Assembly (NCBI RefSeq): GCF_014651915.1
Contig: NZ_BMXU01000001.1
Span: 1,495,501 to 1,559,500 of the forward strand
From: Parvularcula lutaonensis
Lineage (GTDB): Bacteria > Pseudomonadota > Alphaproteobacteria > Caulobacterales > Parvularculaceae
Direction of reading: 5' to 3'
Length of the DNA: 64,000 bases
Shown here one piece after another: positions 26,596 through 34,224 of this stretch. Below the pieces are notes generated by a model. The model had not been told where the DNA came from. It saw only the letters and a list, made by a program, of their open reading frames with translations, and searched no databases. A program made the translations under genes and the position numbers. Every line of letters begins with the position of its first letter. The first letter of the stretch is position 1.

Positions 26596-28914
26596 CTAGA
26601 GCTGCGGACGGCCTTTCGAGGTCTCTGCCCATTCCCGATGCTCGGTATCGAGCTCATAGGCGGCGATCGCGGCGAGGGTGAGGATATCGTTGACCTGGAC
26701 GCCGGTCTGGACGATCTGCACCGGCTTGGACAGGCCGATGAGGATCGGGCCGATCACCGTCGCGCCGCCGATCTCGGCGAGTAGCTTCGATGCGATGCCG
26801 CCAGAGTGGAGCCCAGGCATGATGAGAAGGTTCGCATCGCCCGTCAGCCTGCTGAACGGATAGATCTCGCGAAGACGGCTGTTCAGCGCCATGCGTGGGG
26901 TCATCTCGCCTTCATATTCGAAATCGATATCCGGTCGGGCGTCGAGGATCTTCACGGCGTTCGAGATCCGCCGCATGTGCTCCGTGTCAGGATTTCCGAA
27001 GTTCGAATGGGACGTGAGGGCCACACGCGGCTCGAAGCCGAGCTGCCTGACGGCATGGGCGGACTGGACCGCGATGTCTGCAAGTTCTTCCGATGTCGGA
27101 TATTCTGCAATTGACGTATCGGCCATGAAGACCGTTCGGCCCTTGGCCAGGATCACCGACATGCCGATCACGCGCTCGCCGGGCCTCGGATCGAGCGCGA
27201 GACGGACGTTCCTGAGCGCGACGTTGTAGTGACGGGTCACCCCTGTGACCATGCCGTCAGCGTGGCCACAGGCGAGCATGCATGCCCCAAACGCGTTGCG
27301 GTCCTGGTTCACGAGGCGGCGACAGTCGCGCTCGAGATAGCCTTCGCGCTGCAATCGCCCGTAGAGATGCGCCGTGTACTGCTGGGTCTGCGCTGACTCC
27401 CGCGCGTTCCAGATTTCGATATTGTGGTTGGCGCTCAGTCCGAGGGTTTCCATAGTCCGGCGGACCTTGTCGTCGCGGCCGATCAGGATCGCCTGGCCGA
27501 GGCCCTGTCCTTGGAAGCTGTGCGCCGCGCGGATAACCTGCTCTTCCTCGCCCTCGGCGAAGACGATGCGCTTCTTCGTCTCGCCCGAGCGCACGGTGGC
27601 ATAGACCTTCTGGAGAAACGCCGCTGACGGATCGAGACGGGTCGCCAGCTTGTGTTGGTAGGCGTCGAAGTCGGTGATGGGCTGCCGCGCCACGCCCGTC
27701 TCGCATGCCGCCTTGGCCACCGCAGGGGGGATCTTGGAGATCAAGCGCGGGTCGAACGGTGTCGGGATGATATAGCCGGGGCCGTATTGGAGGCGGGTGC
27801 CATAGGCGTTCGCCACCTCGTCCGGCACGTCTTCGCGGGCGAGCTCGGCCAGCGCCCGGGCGCAGGCGGCTTTCATCTCCTCATTGATTGTCCTTGCACG
27901 GACGTCGAGCGCCCCCCTGAATATGTAGGGAAAGCCCAAGACATTGTTGACCTGGTTCGGATAATCCGAGCGTCCTGTGGCCATGATCGCGTCGCCGCGC
28001 ACTTCGGCCACCTGCTCCGGCGTGATTTCCGGTGTCGGGTTCGCCATGGCAAAGATGATCGGGTTCGATGCCATGGAGCGGACCATCTCCTTGGTGAACG
28101 CTCCGCCTACGGACAGACCGATGGCGACATCGGCGCCGTCCATGGCCTCGGCAAGTGTCGTCTTGTCCGTGTCCACCGCGTGGGCTGACTGCCACTGGTT
28201 CATCGGCTTGTCGCGGCCGGGACGAAGGACGCCGGCGCGGTCGCACATCAGGACGTTCTCGTGCTTCACGCCAAGGGTCTTGATGAGGCTCACCACCGAG
28301 ATGGCCGATGACCCGGCGCCGGAGACGGCCACCTTCACGTCGCCGATCTTCTTGCCGACGATGTCGAGCGCATTCAGCAGTCCCGCTGCGGCGATGATCG
28401 CTGTCCCGTGCTGGTCATCGTGGAAGACCGGGATGTCCATCAGCTCTTTGAGCTTCGTCTCGATATAGAAGCTGTCCGGGGCCTGGATGTCTTCGAGGTT
28501 GATGCCGCCGAAGGACGGCCCGAGGTGCTTCACCGCATCGATGAAGGCGTCAGGGTCTTCCGTGTCCAGCTCGAGATCGATCGAGTCGATATCGGCGAAA
28601 CGCTTGAAGAGGACAGCCTTGCCTTCCATCACCGGCTTCGAGGCCAGCGCGCCGAGATTGCCCAGGCCCAGGATGGCGGTCCCGTTCGAGATCACCGCCA
28701 CCATGTTGCCCCGCGCCGTCAGGTCGTAGACGCTGTCGGGCTCCTCGGCGATCTTCTTCACCGGCACCGCGACGCCGGGCGAATAGGCGAGGGAGAGATC
28801 CCTCTGCGTCGCCATCGGCTTGGTCGGTGTGACCTCCAGTTTTCCGGGTTTCCCCTTGGAATGGAAATCGAGCGCTTCCTGATCGGTGAATTTCGTCGTT
28901 GTATCGTCGGCCAT
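26596..28914 (-). CDS. maeB: NADP-dependent malic enzyme with C-terminal phosphotransacetylase domain
   Basis: A 772-residue fusion typical of proteobacterial MaeB. The N-terminal malic enzyme domain (about 1-430) decarboxylates malate to pyruvate; SLAYSPGVAVPV, the IHDDQHGTA-like FHDDQHGTAI and the nucleotide region KVAVSGAGSSAIS are visible. The C-terminal domain (about 440-772) resembles phosphate acetyltransferase and is regulatory in the family. Converges with regA; the 26529-26595 gap contains a GC-rich imperfect hairpin but no T-run. Confidence 0.96.
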   Translation of the reverse strand: MADDTTTKFTDQEALDFHSKGKPGKLEVTPTKPMATQRDLSLAYSPGVAVPVKKIAEEPDSVYDLTARGNMVAVISNGTAILGLGNLGALASKPVMEGKAVLFKRFADIDSIDLELDTEDPDAFIDAVKHLGPSFGGINLEDIQAPDSFYIETKLKELMDIPVFHDDQHGTAIIAAAGLLNALDIVGKKIGDVKVAVSGAGSSAISVVSLIKTLGVKHENVLMCDRAGVLRPGRDKPMNQWQSAHAVDTDKTTLAEAMDGADVAIGLSVGGAFTKEMVRSMASNPIIFAMANPTPEITPEQVAEVRGDAIMATGRSDYPNQVNNVLGFPYIFRGALDVRARTINEEMKAACARALAELAREDVPDEVANAYGTRLQYGPGYIIPTPFDPRLISKIPPAVAKAACETGVARQPITDFDAYQHKLATRLDPSAAFLQKVYATVRSGETKKRIVFAEGEEEQVIRAAHSFQGQGLGQAILIGRDDKVRRTMETLGLSANHNIEIWNARESAQTQQYTAHLYGRLQREGYLERDCRRLVNQDRNAFGACMLACGHADGMVTGVTRHYNVALRNVRLALDPRPGERVIGMSVILAKGRTVFMADTSIAEYPTSEELADIAVQSAHAVRQLGFEPRVALTSHSNFGNPDTEHMRRISNAVKILDARPDIDFEYEGEMTPRMALNSRLREIYPFSRLTGDANLLIMPGLHSGGIASKLLAEIGGATVIGPILIGLSKPVQIVQTGVQVNDILTLAAIAAYELDTEHREWAETSKGRPQL

Positions 28915-28982
28915 GGCCCAGCCTTAACTGCGGTTGTTTCAAGGCACCAGCCACGATGCTTCGGGCGGTTCAACCCCAAATT

Positions 28983-29446
28983 TCACTCGGGCGCGAGGAC
29001 GGCGCACGCGGCCGGAGTGTATTGGTCCGTAAGCTGATAACCAAAGCGGGGCGCGCGCAGCTCCTCCCTTGCAACCGAGTCCTCAGGGTCGAAGCTGACA
29101 TCGCTATCGGTCGATCGCTGCGCCCGGCACCGGCGCATGGGAGAAGTTCGACATCCTGCCGTGCTTCACCTTCTTCGGCGGATCGGAGACATGCAGCGAA
29201 GCCCGAGGCTGCTGCGCCAATTGCGCCGCTTTTGCCGAATGCCTGTCGGTCTAGAAAACCAGCGACCGCGCTTCCGCCCGGTGCCCGCGCATTGCGACCG
29301 TCCGCGTCTCCGGCGCCCCGTCCTCCGTCACAGTGCCGAGCGTCGGCCAATGGAAGGGAGAGCGGCTATCATTCGCTCCGCGTGAAAGCGCGACCAATCC
29401 ACGATGCGATGTCGTGAGGCCCTGAAGGCAGGGCGGGGTCGTCCAT
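28983..29446 (-). pseudogene. Decayed pyridoxamine 5'-phosphate oxidase-family gene
   Basis: Pieces of one flavin-binding split-barrel protein can be read in order across three frames. An ATG at 29446 gives MDDPALPSGPHDIASWI and then reaches stops. After a frame change comes SRSPFHWPTLGTV, then EDGAPETRTVAMRG and SLVF. A TAG then stands where the family has His or Tyr before TDRHSAKAAQLAQQP and SLHVSDPPKK. After a further frame change comes VSFDPEDSVAREELRAPRFGYQ, ending at 28983. The order and motifs match the PNPOx family. It fills most of the otherwise empty 600 bases between maeB and nfu. At least two frameshifts and one stop make it non-functional unless the sequence is wrong. Confidence 0.8.
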
Positions 29447-29510
29447 AGGAAAGACAATTTGCCCGAAAACCTCCCTTGGCGAGCGCGGCATAAGGGTCCA
29501 CTTAGACGCC

Positions 29511-30095
29511 ATGTTCATTCGCACCGAAGACACGCCGAACCCGCAATCTCTGAAGTTCCTGCCTGACCAGCCGGTGCTGGGTCAGGGGCAGCTGGGGATG
29601 GATTTTCCGTCGCCCGGTGCCGCGAAGATTTCGCCGCTTGCGACGGCGCTTTTTGATGTCGACGGTGTCGTCTCGGTCTATCTCGGTGCGGACTTCGTCA
29701 CCGTGTCCAAGGACCAGACGGTGGACTGGGAGTCCATCAAACCAGCCATTCTCGGCACCATTGCCGATTTCCTCGCTGCGGGCATTCCCGTCGTCGACGA
29801 GCGCCAGGCCACCGCCACGGCAGGGACCACCACGCCCGAAGACTACACGGGCGAAGACCGCGAGATCGTCGAGCAGATCATCGAGCTTCTCGAGACCCGT
29901 GTCCGGCCGGCCGTGGCCCAGGATGGTGGCGACATCATCTTCCACCGCTACGAGCCGGGCGACGGCATCGTTTTCCTGACCATGCAGGGGGCCTGCGCTG
30001 GCTGTCCTTCGTCGACGATGACGCTCAAATCGGGGATCGAGAACCTTCTCAAGCACTACGTGCCCGAGGTGACGGCGGTCGAGGCCGTCGCCTGA
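29511..30095 (+). CDS. NfuA/NFU1-type iron-sulfur cluster carrier
   Basis: A 194-residue protein with an N-terminal Nfu_N domain (MFIRTEDTPNPQSLKF) and a C-terminal NifU-like domain with the cluster-binding CxxC in GACAGCPSSTMTLK (about residues 165-170). It delivers Fe-S clusters to target proteins. In alphaproteobacteria this type is mitochondrial-NFU1-like. It heads a rightward run with nitroreductase, tsaB, rimI and fur. Confidence 0.94.
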   Translation: MFIRTEDTPNPQSLKFLPDQPVLGQGQLGMDFPSPGAAKISPLATALFDVDGVVSVYLGADFVTVSKDQTVDWESIKPAILGTIADFLAAGIPVVDERQATATAGTTTPEDYTGEDREIVEQIIELLETRVRPAVAQDGGDIIFHRYEPGDGIVFLTMQGACAGCPSSTMTLKSGIENLLKHYVPEVTAVEAVA

Positions 30096-30174
30096 GGGCG
30101 CGGACGCCCGGCGCAACGGACTCTTGTCACCGGCTGCGATGACAACGCAGCCGCCGGGCGCTATCTGCCCCGAC

Positions 30175-30771
30175 ATGGACAGAACCATTCCCATCTCCGC
30201 CGAAGCCCAGGCCCAGATTTTCACCGAGGCCAGGACCCGCAACGCATGGTCGGACCGCAAGGTCACCGATGAGCAGGTCAGGCAGATCTACGACCTGATG
30301 AAATGGGGCCCGACGTCCGCCAACTGCCAGCCGGCGCGGTTCCTGTTTCTCCGGACCGAAGAGGCCAAGAAGAAGCTCGAGCCTTTCCTGATGGAGGGCA
30401 ACCGCGAGAAAACGATGGCGGCGCCGCTCGTCTGCATCATCGGCTACGATCTTGCGTTCTACGAAAGGCTGCCCGAGCTCTTCCCGCATACGGACGCCAA
30501 GTCCTGGTTCGAGGGCAATGACGACCTGATCCGGGAGACGGCGTTCCGCAACGGCACTCTCCAGGGCGCTTATCTGATGATCGCAGCGCGGGCGCTCGGC
30601 CTCGATTGCGGACCGATGTCGGGCTTTGATCAGGACGGGGTCAATGAAGCCTTCTTCGCTGGCACCACGGTGAAGGCCAACTGGATCTGCAATATCGGCT
30701 ACGGAACCGATGAAAACCTGTTCGAGCGCAGCCCGCGCCTGCCCTTCGACGAGGCGGCTGAGCTGCTATAG
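30175..30771 (+). CDS. Nitroreductase family, malonic semialdehyde reductase RutE/HadB type
   Basis: A 198-residue flavoprotein of the nitroreductase fold. The FMN-contact segment KWGPTSANCQPARFLF and the GLDCGPMSGFD stretch are typical of the RutE/HadB subgroup, which reduces malonic semialdehyde to 3-hydroxypropionate in pyrimidine breakdown. No other rut gene is nearby, so the true substrate is open. The start MDRTIPIS at 30175 fits the family. The stop TAG at 30769-30771 overlaps the apparent ATA start of tsaB. Confidence 0.85.
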   Translation: MDRTIPISAEAQAQIFTEARTRNAWSDRKVTDEQVRQIYDLMKWGPTSANCQPARFLFLRTEEAKKKLEPFLMEGNREKTMAAPLVCIIGYDLAFYERLPELFPHTDAKSWFEGNDDLIRETAFRNGTLQGAYLMIAARALGLDCGPMSGFDQDGVNEAFFAGTTVKANWICNIGYGTDENLFERSPRLPFDEAAELL

Positions 30772-31388
30772 CCCTCCTTGCGATCGATACCTGCCTCAGC
30801 GCGCTGACACTGGGCCTCAAGCTCGATGATGGAAGGACCGTTTCGGTCTCGGAAGAGATCGGTATCGGCCATGCCGAGCGCATCGCGCCCGCTTTTGCGC
30901 AGCTTCTTGCGGAAGCCGGGATCGCCCCTGACGCGATCGACCGCATTGGCGTGACCGTGGGGCCGGGTTCGTTCATGGGCCAGCGCGTCGGGATCGCCTT
31001 CGCCAAGGGCCTCGTCATGGGGACCGGCGCGGAAACCGTGGCGCTCACCACCCTCGAAGCCCTCGCTGAAACCGCCGGCTATCCGGTGGCCGTGGCCATC
31101 GATGCCCGCCGCGGCCAGGCTTATACCCAACGCTTTGGCAAGCGTGGCGGGGCCAAGGGCACGGCCAAGGTCCGTGACTATGCCGACACCCGTCGCTGGA
31201 TGGCCAAGCGGAGCCGGGTCGCGGGCTCGGGGGTTTCGGCGGCCGACCCCTCGCGCAACGCCGTGGGACCGCTGGTCCCGAGTGCTGCGGCGCTTCTCCG
31301 CCTGACCGAACAGCGCCACGTCTCGCCGCTCCGTACGCTTTACATGCGGGCGCCGGATGCCAAGCCCCCGTCGCGGCCGGCGCTGTGA
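30768..31388 (+). CDS. tsaB: tRNA threonylcarbamoyladenosine biosynthesis protein TsaB (no canonical start codon)
   Basis: TsaB is an ASKHA-fold partner of TsaD/TsaE in t6A37 synthesis. The frame reads ALLAIDTCLSALTLGLKL from 30771, the expected N-terminus. GVTVGPGSFMGQRVGIAFAKGL and a normal C-terminus follow, giving 206 residues. The in-frame codon where the start should be is ATA (30768), overlapping the TAG stop of the nitroreductase gene; an in-frame TGA at 30759 closes the frame upstream. The first canonical start is GTG 30951, which would remove 61 conserved residues. Either ATA is used, or the start has mutated, or the read is wrong. The stop overlaps the rimI GTG. Confidence 0.85.
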   Translation: MALLAIDTCLSALTLGLKLDDGRTVSVSEEIGIGHAERIAPAFAQLLAEAGIAPDAIDRIGVTVGPGSFMGQRVGIAFAKGLVMGTGAETVALTTLEALAETAGYPVAVAIDARRGQAYTQRFGKRGGAKGTAKVRDYADTRRWMAKRSRVAGSGVSAADPSRNAVGPLVPSAAALLRLTEQRHVSPLRTLYMRAPDAKPPSRPAL

Positions 31389-31834
31389 CGATCCGGGTGG
31401 CGCAGCCGGGTGACGCGGCGACGCTTGCCCGCATTCACGCAAAGGTGTTCCCCGAAGGCCCCTGGGATGAGCAATTCTGGCGCGAGACCATCATCAACCG
31501 CTTCGACACGGTGCTTCTCCTGGGGGATCCGCCGCGCGCCCTTTCTGCATTCAGGCTTCTCGGCGACGAGGCGGAGATCCTGACGATCGGAACCCTCGCC
31601 CCCCGTCAGGGCGACGGAGCGGCCCTGATCGAGGGGATCATCATGAGCGCAACCGCCGCGGGTGTCCGGCGCTTGTTTCTCGAAGTGAGCACGTCCAATA
31701 AGGCTGCGCGGGCGCTCTACCGGCGCTTTGGATTTGAAGAGGCCGGCAAGCGCCTTGGCTATTACCGCGACGGCTCGGACGCAGCGATCCTGCGCCTTGT
31801 CCTCGCCGAGGAGGAAACGGATGGACCGTCTTGA
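31385..31834 (+). CDS. rimI: Ribosomal-protein-alanine N-acetyltransferase RimI-like (GNAT)
   Basis: A 149-residue GNAT protein. The acetyl-CoA-binding loop is degenerate for the family, reading LAPRQGDGAALIEG, and the C-terminal part shows LEVSTSNKAARALYRRFGFEEAGKRLGYY, the usual RimI ending. It starts at a GTG overlapping the tsaB stop (GTGA). The tsaB-rimI pairing is conserved in bacteria. The 3' end overlaps the start of fur by 14 bases. Confidence 0.85.
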   Translation: MTIRVAQPGDAATLARIHAKVFPEGPWDEQFWRETIINRFDTVLLLGDPPRALSAFRLLGDEAEILTIGTLAPRQGDGAALIEGIIMSATAAGVRRLFLEVSTSNKAARALYRRFGFEEAGKRLGYYRDGSDAAILRLVLAEEETDGPS

Positions 31835-32243
31835 GAAGATCTGCGCCGAAAAGGGCCTGCGGATGACGGACCAGCGGCGTGTCATCACAAGGGTCATTTC
31901 GGAAGCGGAAGACCATCCCGACGTTGAAGAGATCCATCGCCGCGCCTCGGAAATCGACAGCCGCATCTCCATCGCCACGGTGTACCGGACCATGCGGCTT
32001 CTCGAGGACTACGACGTGGTCCAGCGCCATGACTTCCAGGACGGCCATGGCCGCGCTCGCTATGAAGAAGCCAGCGACGACCACCACGACCATCTCATCA
32101 ATGTGAAGAACGGAGAGGTGATCGAGTTCGTCAATGACGAGATCGAGAAGCTCCAGGAGAAGATCGCTCGCGAGCATGGTTTCAAGCTGGTCGACCACCG
32201 GCTGGAGCTCTACGGCATCCCTCTCGACGAGAACGACGCCTAG
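31821..32243 (+). CDS. fur: Fur-family metal regulator (Fur/Mur)
   Basis: A 140-residue ferric uptake regulator family protein. It has the N-terminal winged helix (GLRMTDQRRVITRVI, DVEEIHRRA, ISIATVYRTMRLLED) and the metal-binding HDHLINVKNGEVIEF segment. It lacks the Irr haem motif and looks like the Fur/Mur branch, which in several alphaproteobacteria senses manganese. ATG 31821 follows GAGGAG. It ends the nfu-tsaB-rimI-fur run and converges on the isomerase gene, overlapping it by four bases. Confidence 0.92.
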   Translation: MDRLEKICAEKGLRMTDQRRVITRVISEAEDHPDVEEIHRRASEIDSRISIATVYRTMRLLEDYDVVQRHDFQDGHGRARYEEASDDHHDHLINVKNGEVIEFVNDEIEKLQEKIAREHGFKLVDHRLELYGIPLDENDA

Positions 32244-32815
32244 GCCAGGATTTCCGCCAGCAATTCGAACCGGTCATGGCCCCAGAATTTCTGGGTCCTT
32301 TTGCCGTCGTCGAGTACCGCGAAGGGCACGCCGAAGACTTGGTCTCTCTCGATCAGAGCGCGATCTGCGTCGGTCGCCCCCTCCGGTGCGCGCCCAAGAT
32401 CGGTGTGGGCATCGAGACCCGCTCGCTCGGCACAGGACTTGAGGCACTCCGGATCGGCAATGTCTTCACTCCGGCCCCAACGGGCATCGGACACGGCGAG
32501 CGCGAATTCCAGACCCTTGCCTGCTTCCCGCGCGGCATGGAACGCGGTGATCGAAGGGCTGTAGTCGGGCTCGGGCCGAAGGGGCGGAGCGATGGGCAGG
32601 CCGGCCCGCATCGTCATTCTCGGGGCATCTTCGAGCATGTAGCGGAGCTTGGGTTTCGAGTCGGTCGGATTGAGAAATGGGGCATCCCCCGGCGGGCCGT
32701 CAAAGACATGGAGACTGGTGGATACCTTCGCCGGCAGGCCCTCCCGCGCCACGAGGCGGAGCCCCAGCCGTGAATAAGGGCTGCGGGGGTGAAAGTAGAG
32801 ACGCAGACAGGTCAT
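32240..32815 (-). CDS. 2-hydroxychromene-2-carboxylate isomerase / DsbA-like (kappa GST) protein
   Basis: A 191-residue thioredoxin-fold protein. The start LRLYFHPRSPYSRLGL matches the HCCA isomerase/kappa-GST group, where a serine replaces the DsbA cysteines, and the C-terminal DQVFGVPFAVLDDGKRTQKFWGHDRFELL is the usual family ending. The physiological substrate is unknown when no aromatic degradation genes are nearby, as here. ATG 32815 has AAGGAG about 8 bases upstream. Confidence 0.85.
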   Translation of the reverse strand: MTCLRLYFHPRSPYSRLGLRLVAREGLPAKVSTSLHVFDGPPGDAPFLNPTDSKPKLRYMLEDAPRMTMRAGLPIAPPLRPEPDYSPSITAFHAAREAGKGLEFALAVSDARWGRSEDIADPECLKSCAERAGLDAHTDLGRAPEGATDADRALIERDQVFGVPFAVLDDGKRTQKFWGHDRFELLAEILA

Positions 32816-32907
32816 CGAGAAGCTCCTTGACGGCCAATCCCTAGGCGTGACCGGACGGGGCGAGAACGGGTTTCTGCAGCCAGGCGCGGTTAGCTCGCGG
32901 AGGACAT

Positions 32908-33109
32908 GGCCATACCGCCGGCGACGGAAGTATGGCCCGCGAACCCCACATCCTCCCTCTGTCTCCCTCTGCCATGGACCCCAGCGATCGCTCGAAACCT
33001 TCGCGGCCATACCGTCCGGGCGCGCGTGCCAGTGCGGCATGACCGGCATTGCCGGGCGCGCGAGGAACTCATGCCGGGCCTGGGGGGTGTACGGGGTCTC
33101 GGTATGGCC
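32908..33109. repeat. GGCCATACCG, two direct copies and one inverted
   Basis: Exact 10-mers at 32908-32917 and 33005-33014 (plus) and the reverse complement at 33100-33109. Three copies of one 10-mer within 200 bases of non-coding DNA are more than expected by chance, but no known motif is recognised. Confidence 0.4.
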
Positions 33110-33501
33110 AGTTCGCGACATCGCGCTTTCTGATGAGAGAATGCCGGGCGAGGTTCACGAAGCTCCAGCGCCCTGCTAGACTTTACAATCTGACCTGTTT
33201 GGACGTGTAAGAATTGACCATACGACACGATAGAGTTCGATCGGAGCCGCGCCGCGAGTTACGTGCAGTGCAGCAAAGCGGGCTGAGGACCGGACCGTCA
33301 GCCTGCCCGAAGCGGGATGGTCCAGCGCGCGGCCTCTTGCTGGCAGGCTCTGCGTGAACTACGGCGTGGCAAGCTGGCATGGCCGTGAAGAGGGTCATTG
33401 TTTTTGCGTCGCCGAAAGTCGGCGGTGCGAAAGGGGAAGTCGGCACGGGTTATGCGGTCTTGAAGGCGCAGGGCGGTCCTGCCGCCACGAGATCGGGGGA
33501 T

Positions 33502-33529
33502 AGCGCTCAATCCCTAGCGGAGCGCTTTT
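33502..33529 (+). terminator. Hairpin with short T-run (first of two tandem)
   Basis: AGCGCTC (33502-33508) pairs perfectly with GAGCGCT (33520-33526) and is followed by TTT. It precedes a stronger terminator by a few bases, both facing right. Confidence 0.55.
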
Positions 33530-33533
33530 GACT

Positions 33534-33565
33534 GGCGAGGGCCTTTCGGGGTCCTCGCCTTTTTT
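33534..33565 (+). terminator. Intrinsic terminator
   Basis: GGCGAGG (33534-33540) pairs with CCTCGCC (33553-33559), followed by six T. The T-run is only on the plus strand, so it ends rightward transcription from the unassigned region and touches the stop of the convergent acetyltransferase gene. Confidence 0.8.
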
Positions 33566-34092
33566 CATTCCCGGCCGGGCTGGCGTCCAAAGAGGAATTC
33601 GCGGTCGGCATGGTTCCCGACCATGTATTTGTATTCCTTGATCTTGTCGAAGCCGTAGCGGCGGTAGAGGCGCTGCGCGCCATGGTTCTCGGAATAGACA
33701 CTGATATAGAGGGGCCCGTATTGCCGCTTGAGCCAGCCGAGCGCCTTCTCGAGCAGCTTCACGCCCAGCCCTTGGCCCTGGTGGGACTTGAGGACGTAAA
33801 GCCGGCCGAGTTCGCCTGCGTTCGCTGCCATGTCGTCCACCGGGAGACTGCACGGGCCAGCGACCGCATAGCCAACCGCCTCGCCGCGAGGGGTCCGTGC
33901 GATCCACACCGCCGAACCTGCGTCCGACAAGATCTGCTCATAGGCGGCAACGCTGTGCGCTTTGGCGAGGAACAGTTGCAGGTCTTCGAGGCTGTAGAGA
34001 TGCGCGAAGGTTTCGCTGAAGCTCCGCGCGCCAAGATCCGCGAGATCCGCCTCGTCGCCCGGACCGGCCCTCGTGATCACCGCTTCAGCCAT
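33565..34092 (-). CDS. GNAT-family N-acetyltransferase
   Basis: A 175-residue acetyltransferase. The acetyl-CoA loop LYVLKSHQGQGLGVKLLEKAL (V-x-x-x-x-R/Q-G-x-G-x type, about residues 99-119) and the C-terminal SENHGAQRLYRRYGFDKIKEYKYMVG are clear. Members of this group acetylate polyamines, antibiotics or protein N-termini; the substrate here is unknown. The ATG at 34092 gives MAEAVITRAGPGDEADL, a normal GNAT start; an upstream ATG is less likely. It is divergent from the DUF4153 gene. Confidence 0.85.
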   Translation of the reverse strand: MAEAVITRAGPGDEADLADLGARSFSETFAHLYSLEDLQLFLAKAHSVAAYEQILSDAGSAVWIARTPRGEAVGYAVAGPCSLPVDDMAANAGELGRLYVLKSHQGQGLGVKLLEKALGWLKRQYGPLYISVYSENHGAQRLYRRYGFDKIKEYKYMVGNHADREFLFGRQPGRE

Positions 34093-34224
34093 GACTTTCC
34101 ATGCCAGCATTCGCAGCGGCTCTCAATCGGCCACCCGCGACCTTTGCGCCGCTCGCTGCAGGCGGCGCTTGTGCGTTGAAAGAACAGGCATGACATGCTG
34201 TTAAGGCTCAAGGGAGTAGGGCGC

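Larger units (their letters stand above)
32816..33564. other. 749-base stretch without a recognisable gene; terminators and short repeats
   Basis: No frame gives a protein I recognise; overlapping arginine-rich frames on both strands look like GC-rich noise. A 50-residue frame at 33379-33531 (+) begins MAVKRVIVFASPKVGG but lacks a ribosome site. GGCCATACCG occurs at 32908-32917 and 33005-33014 and inverted at 33100-33109. The right end carries two tandem rightward hairpins. Something transcribed rightwards therefore probably ends here, either a small protein or an RNA. Confidence 0.4.
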
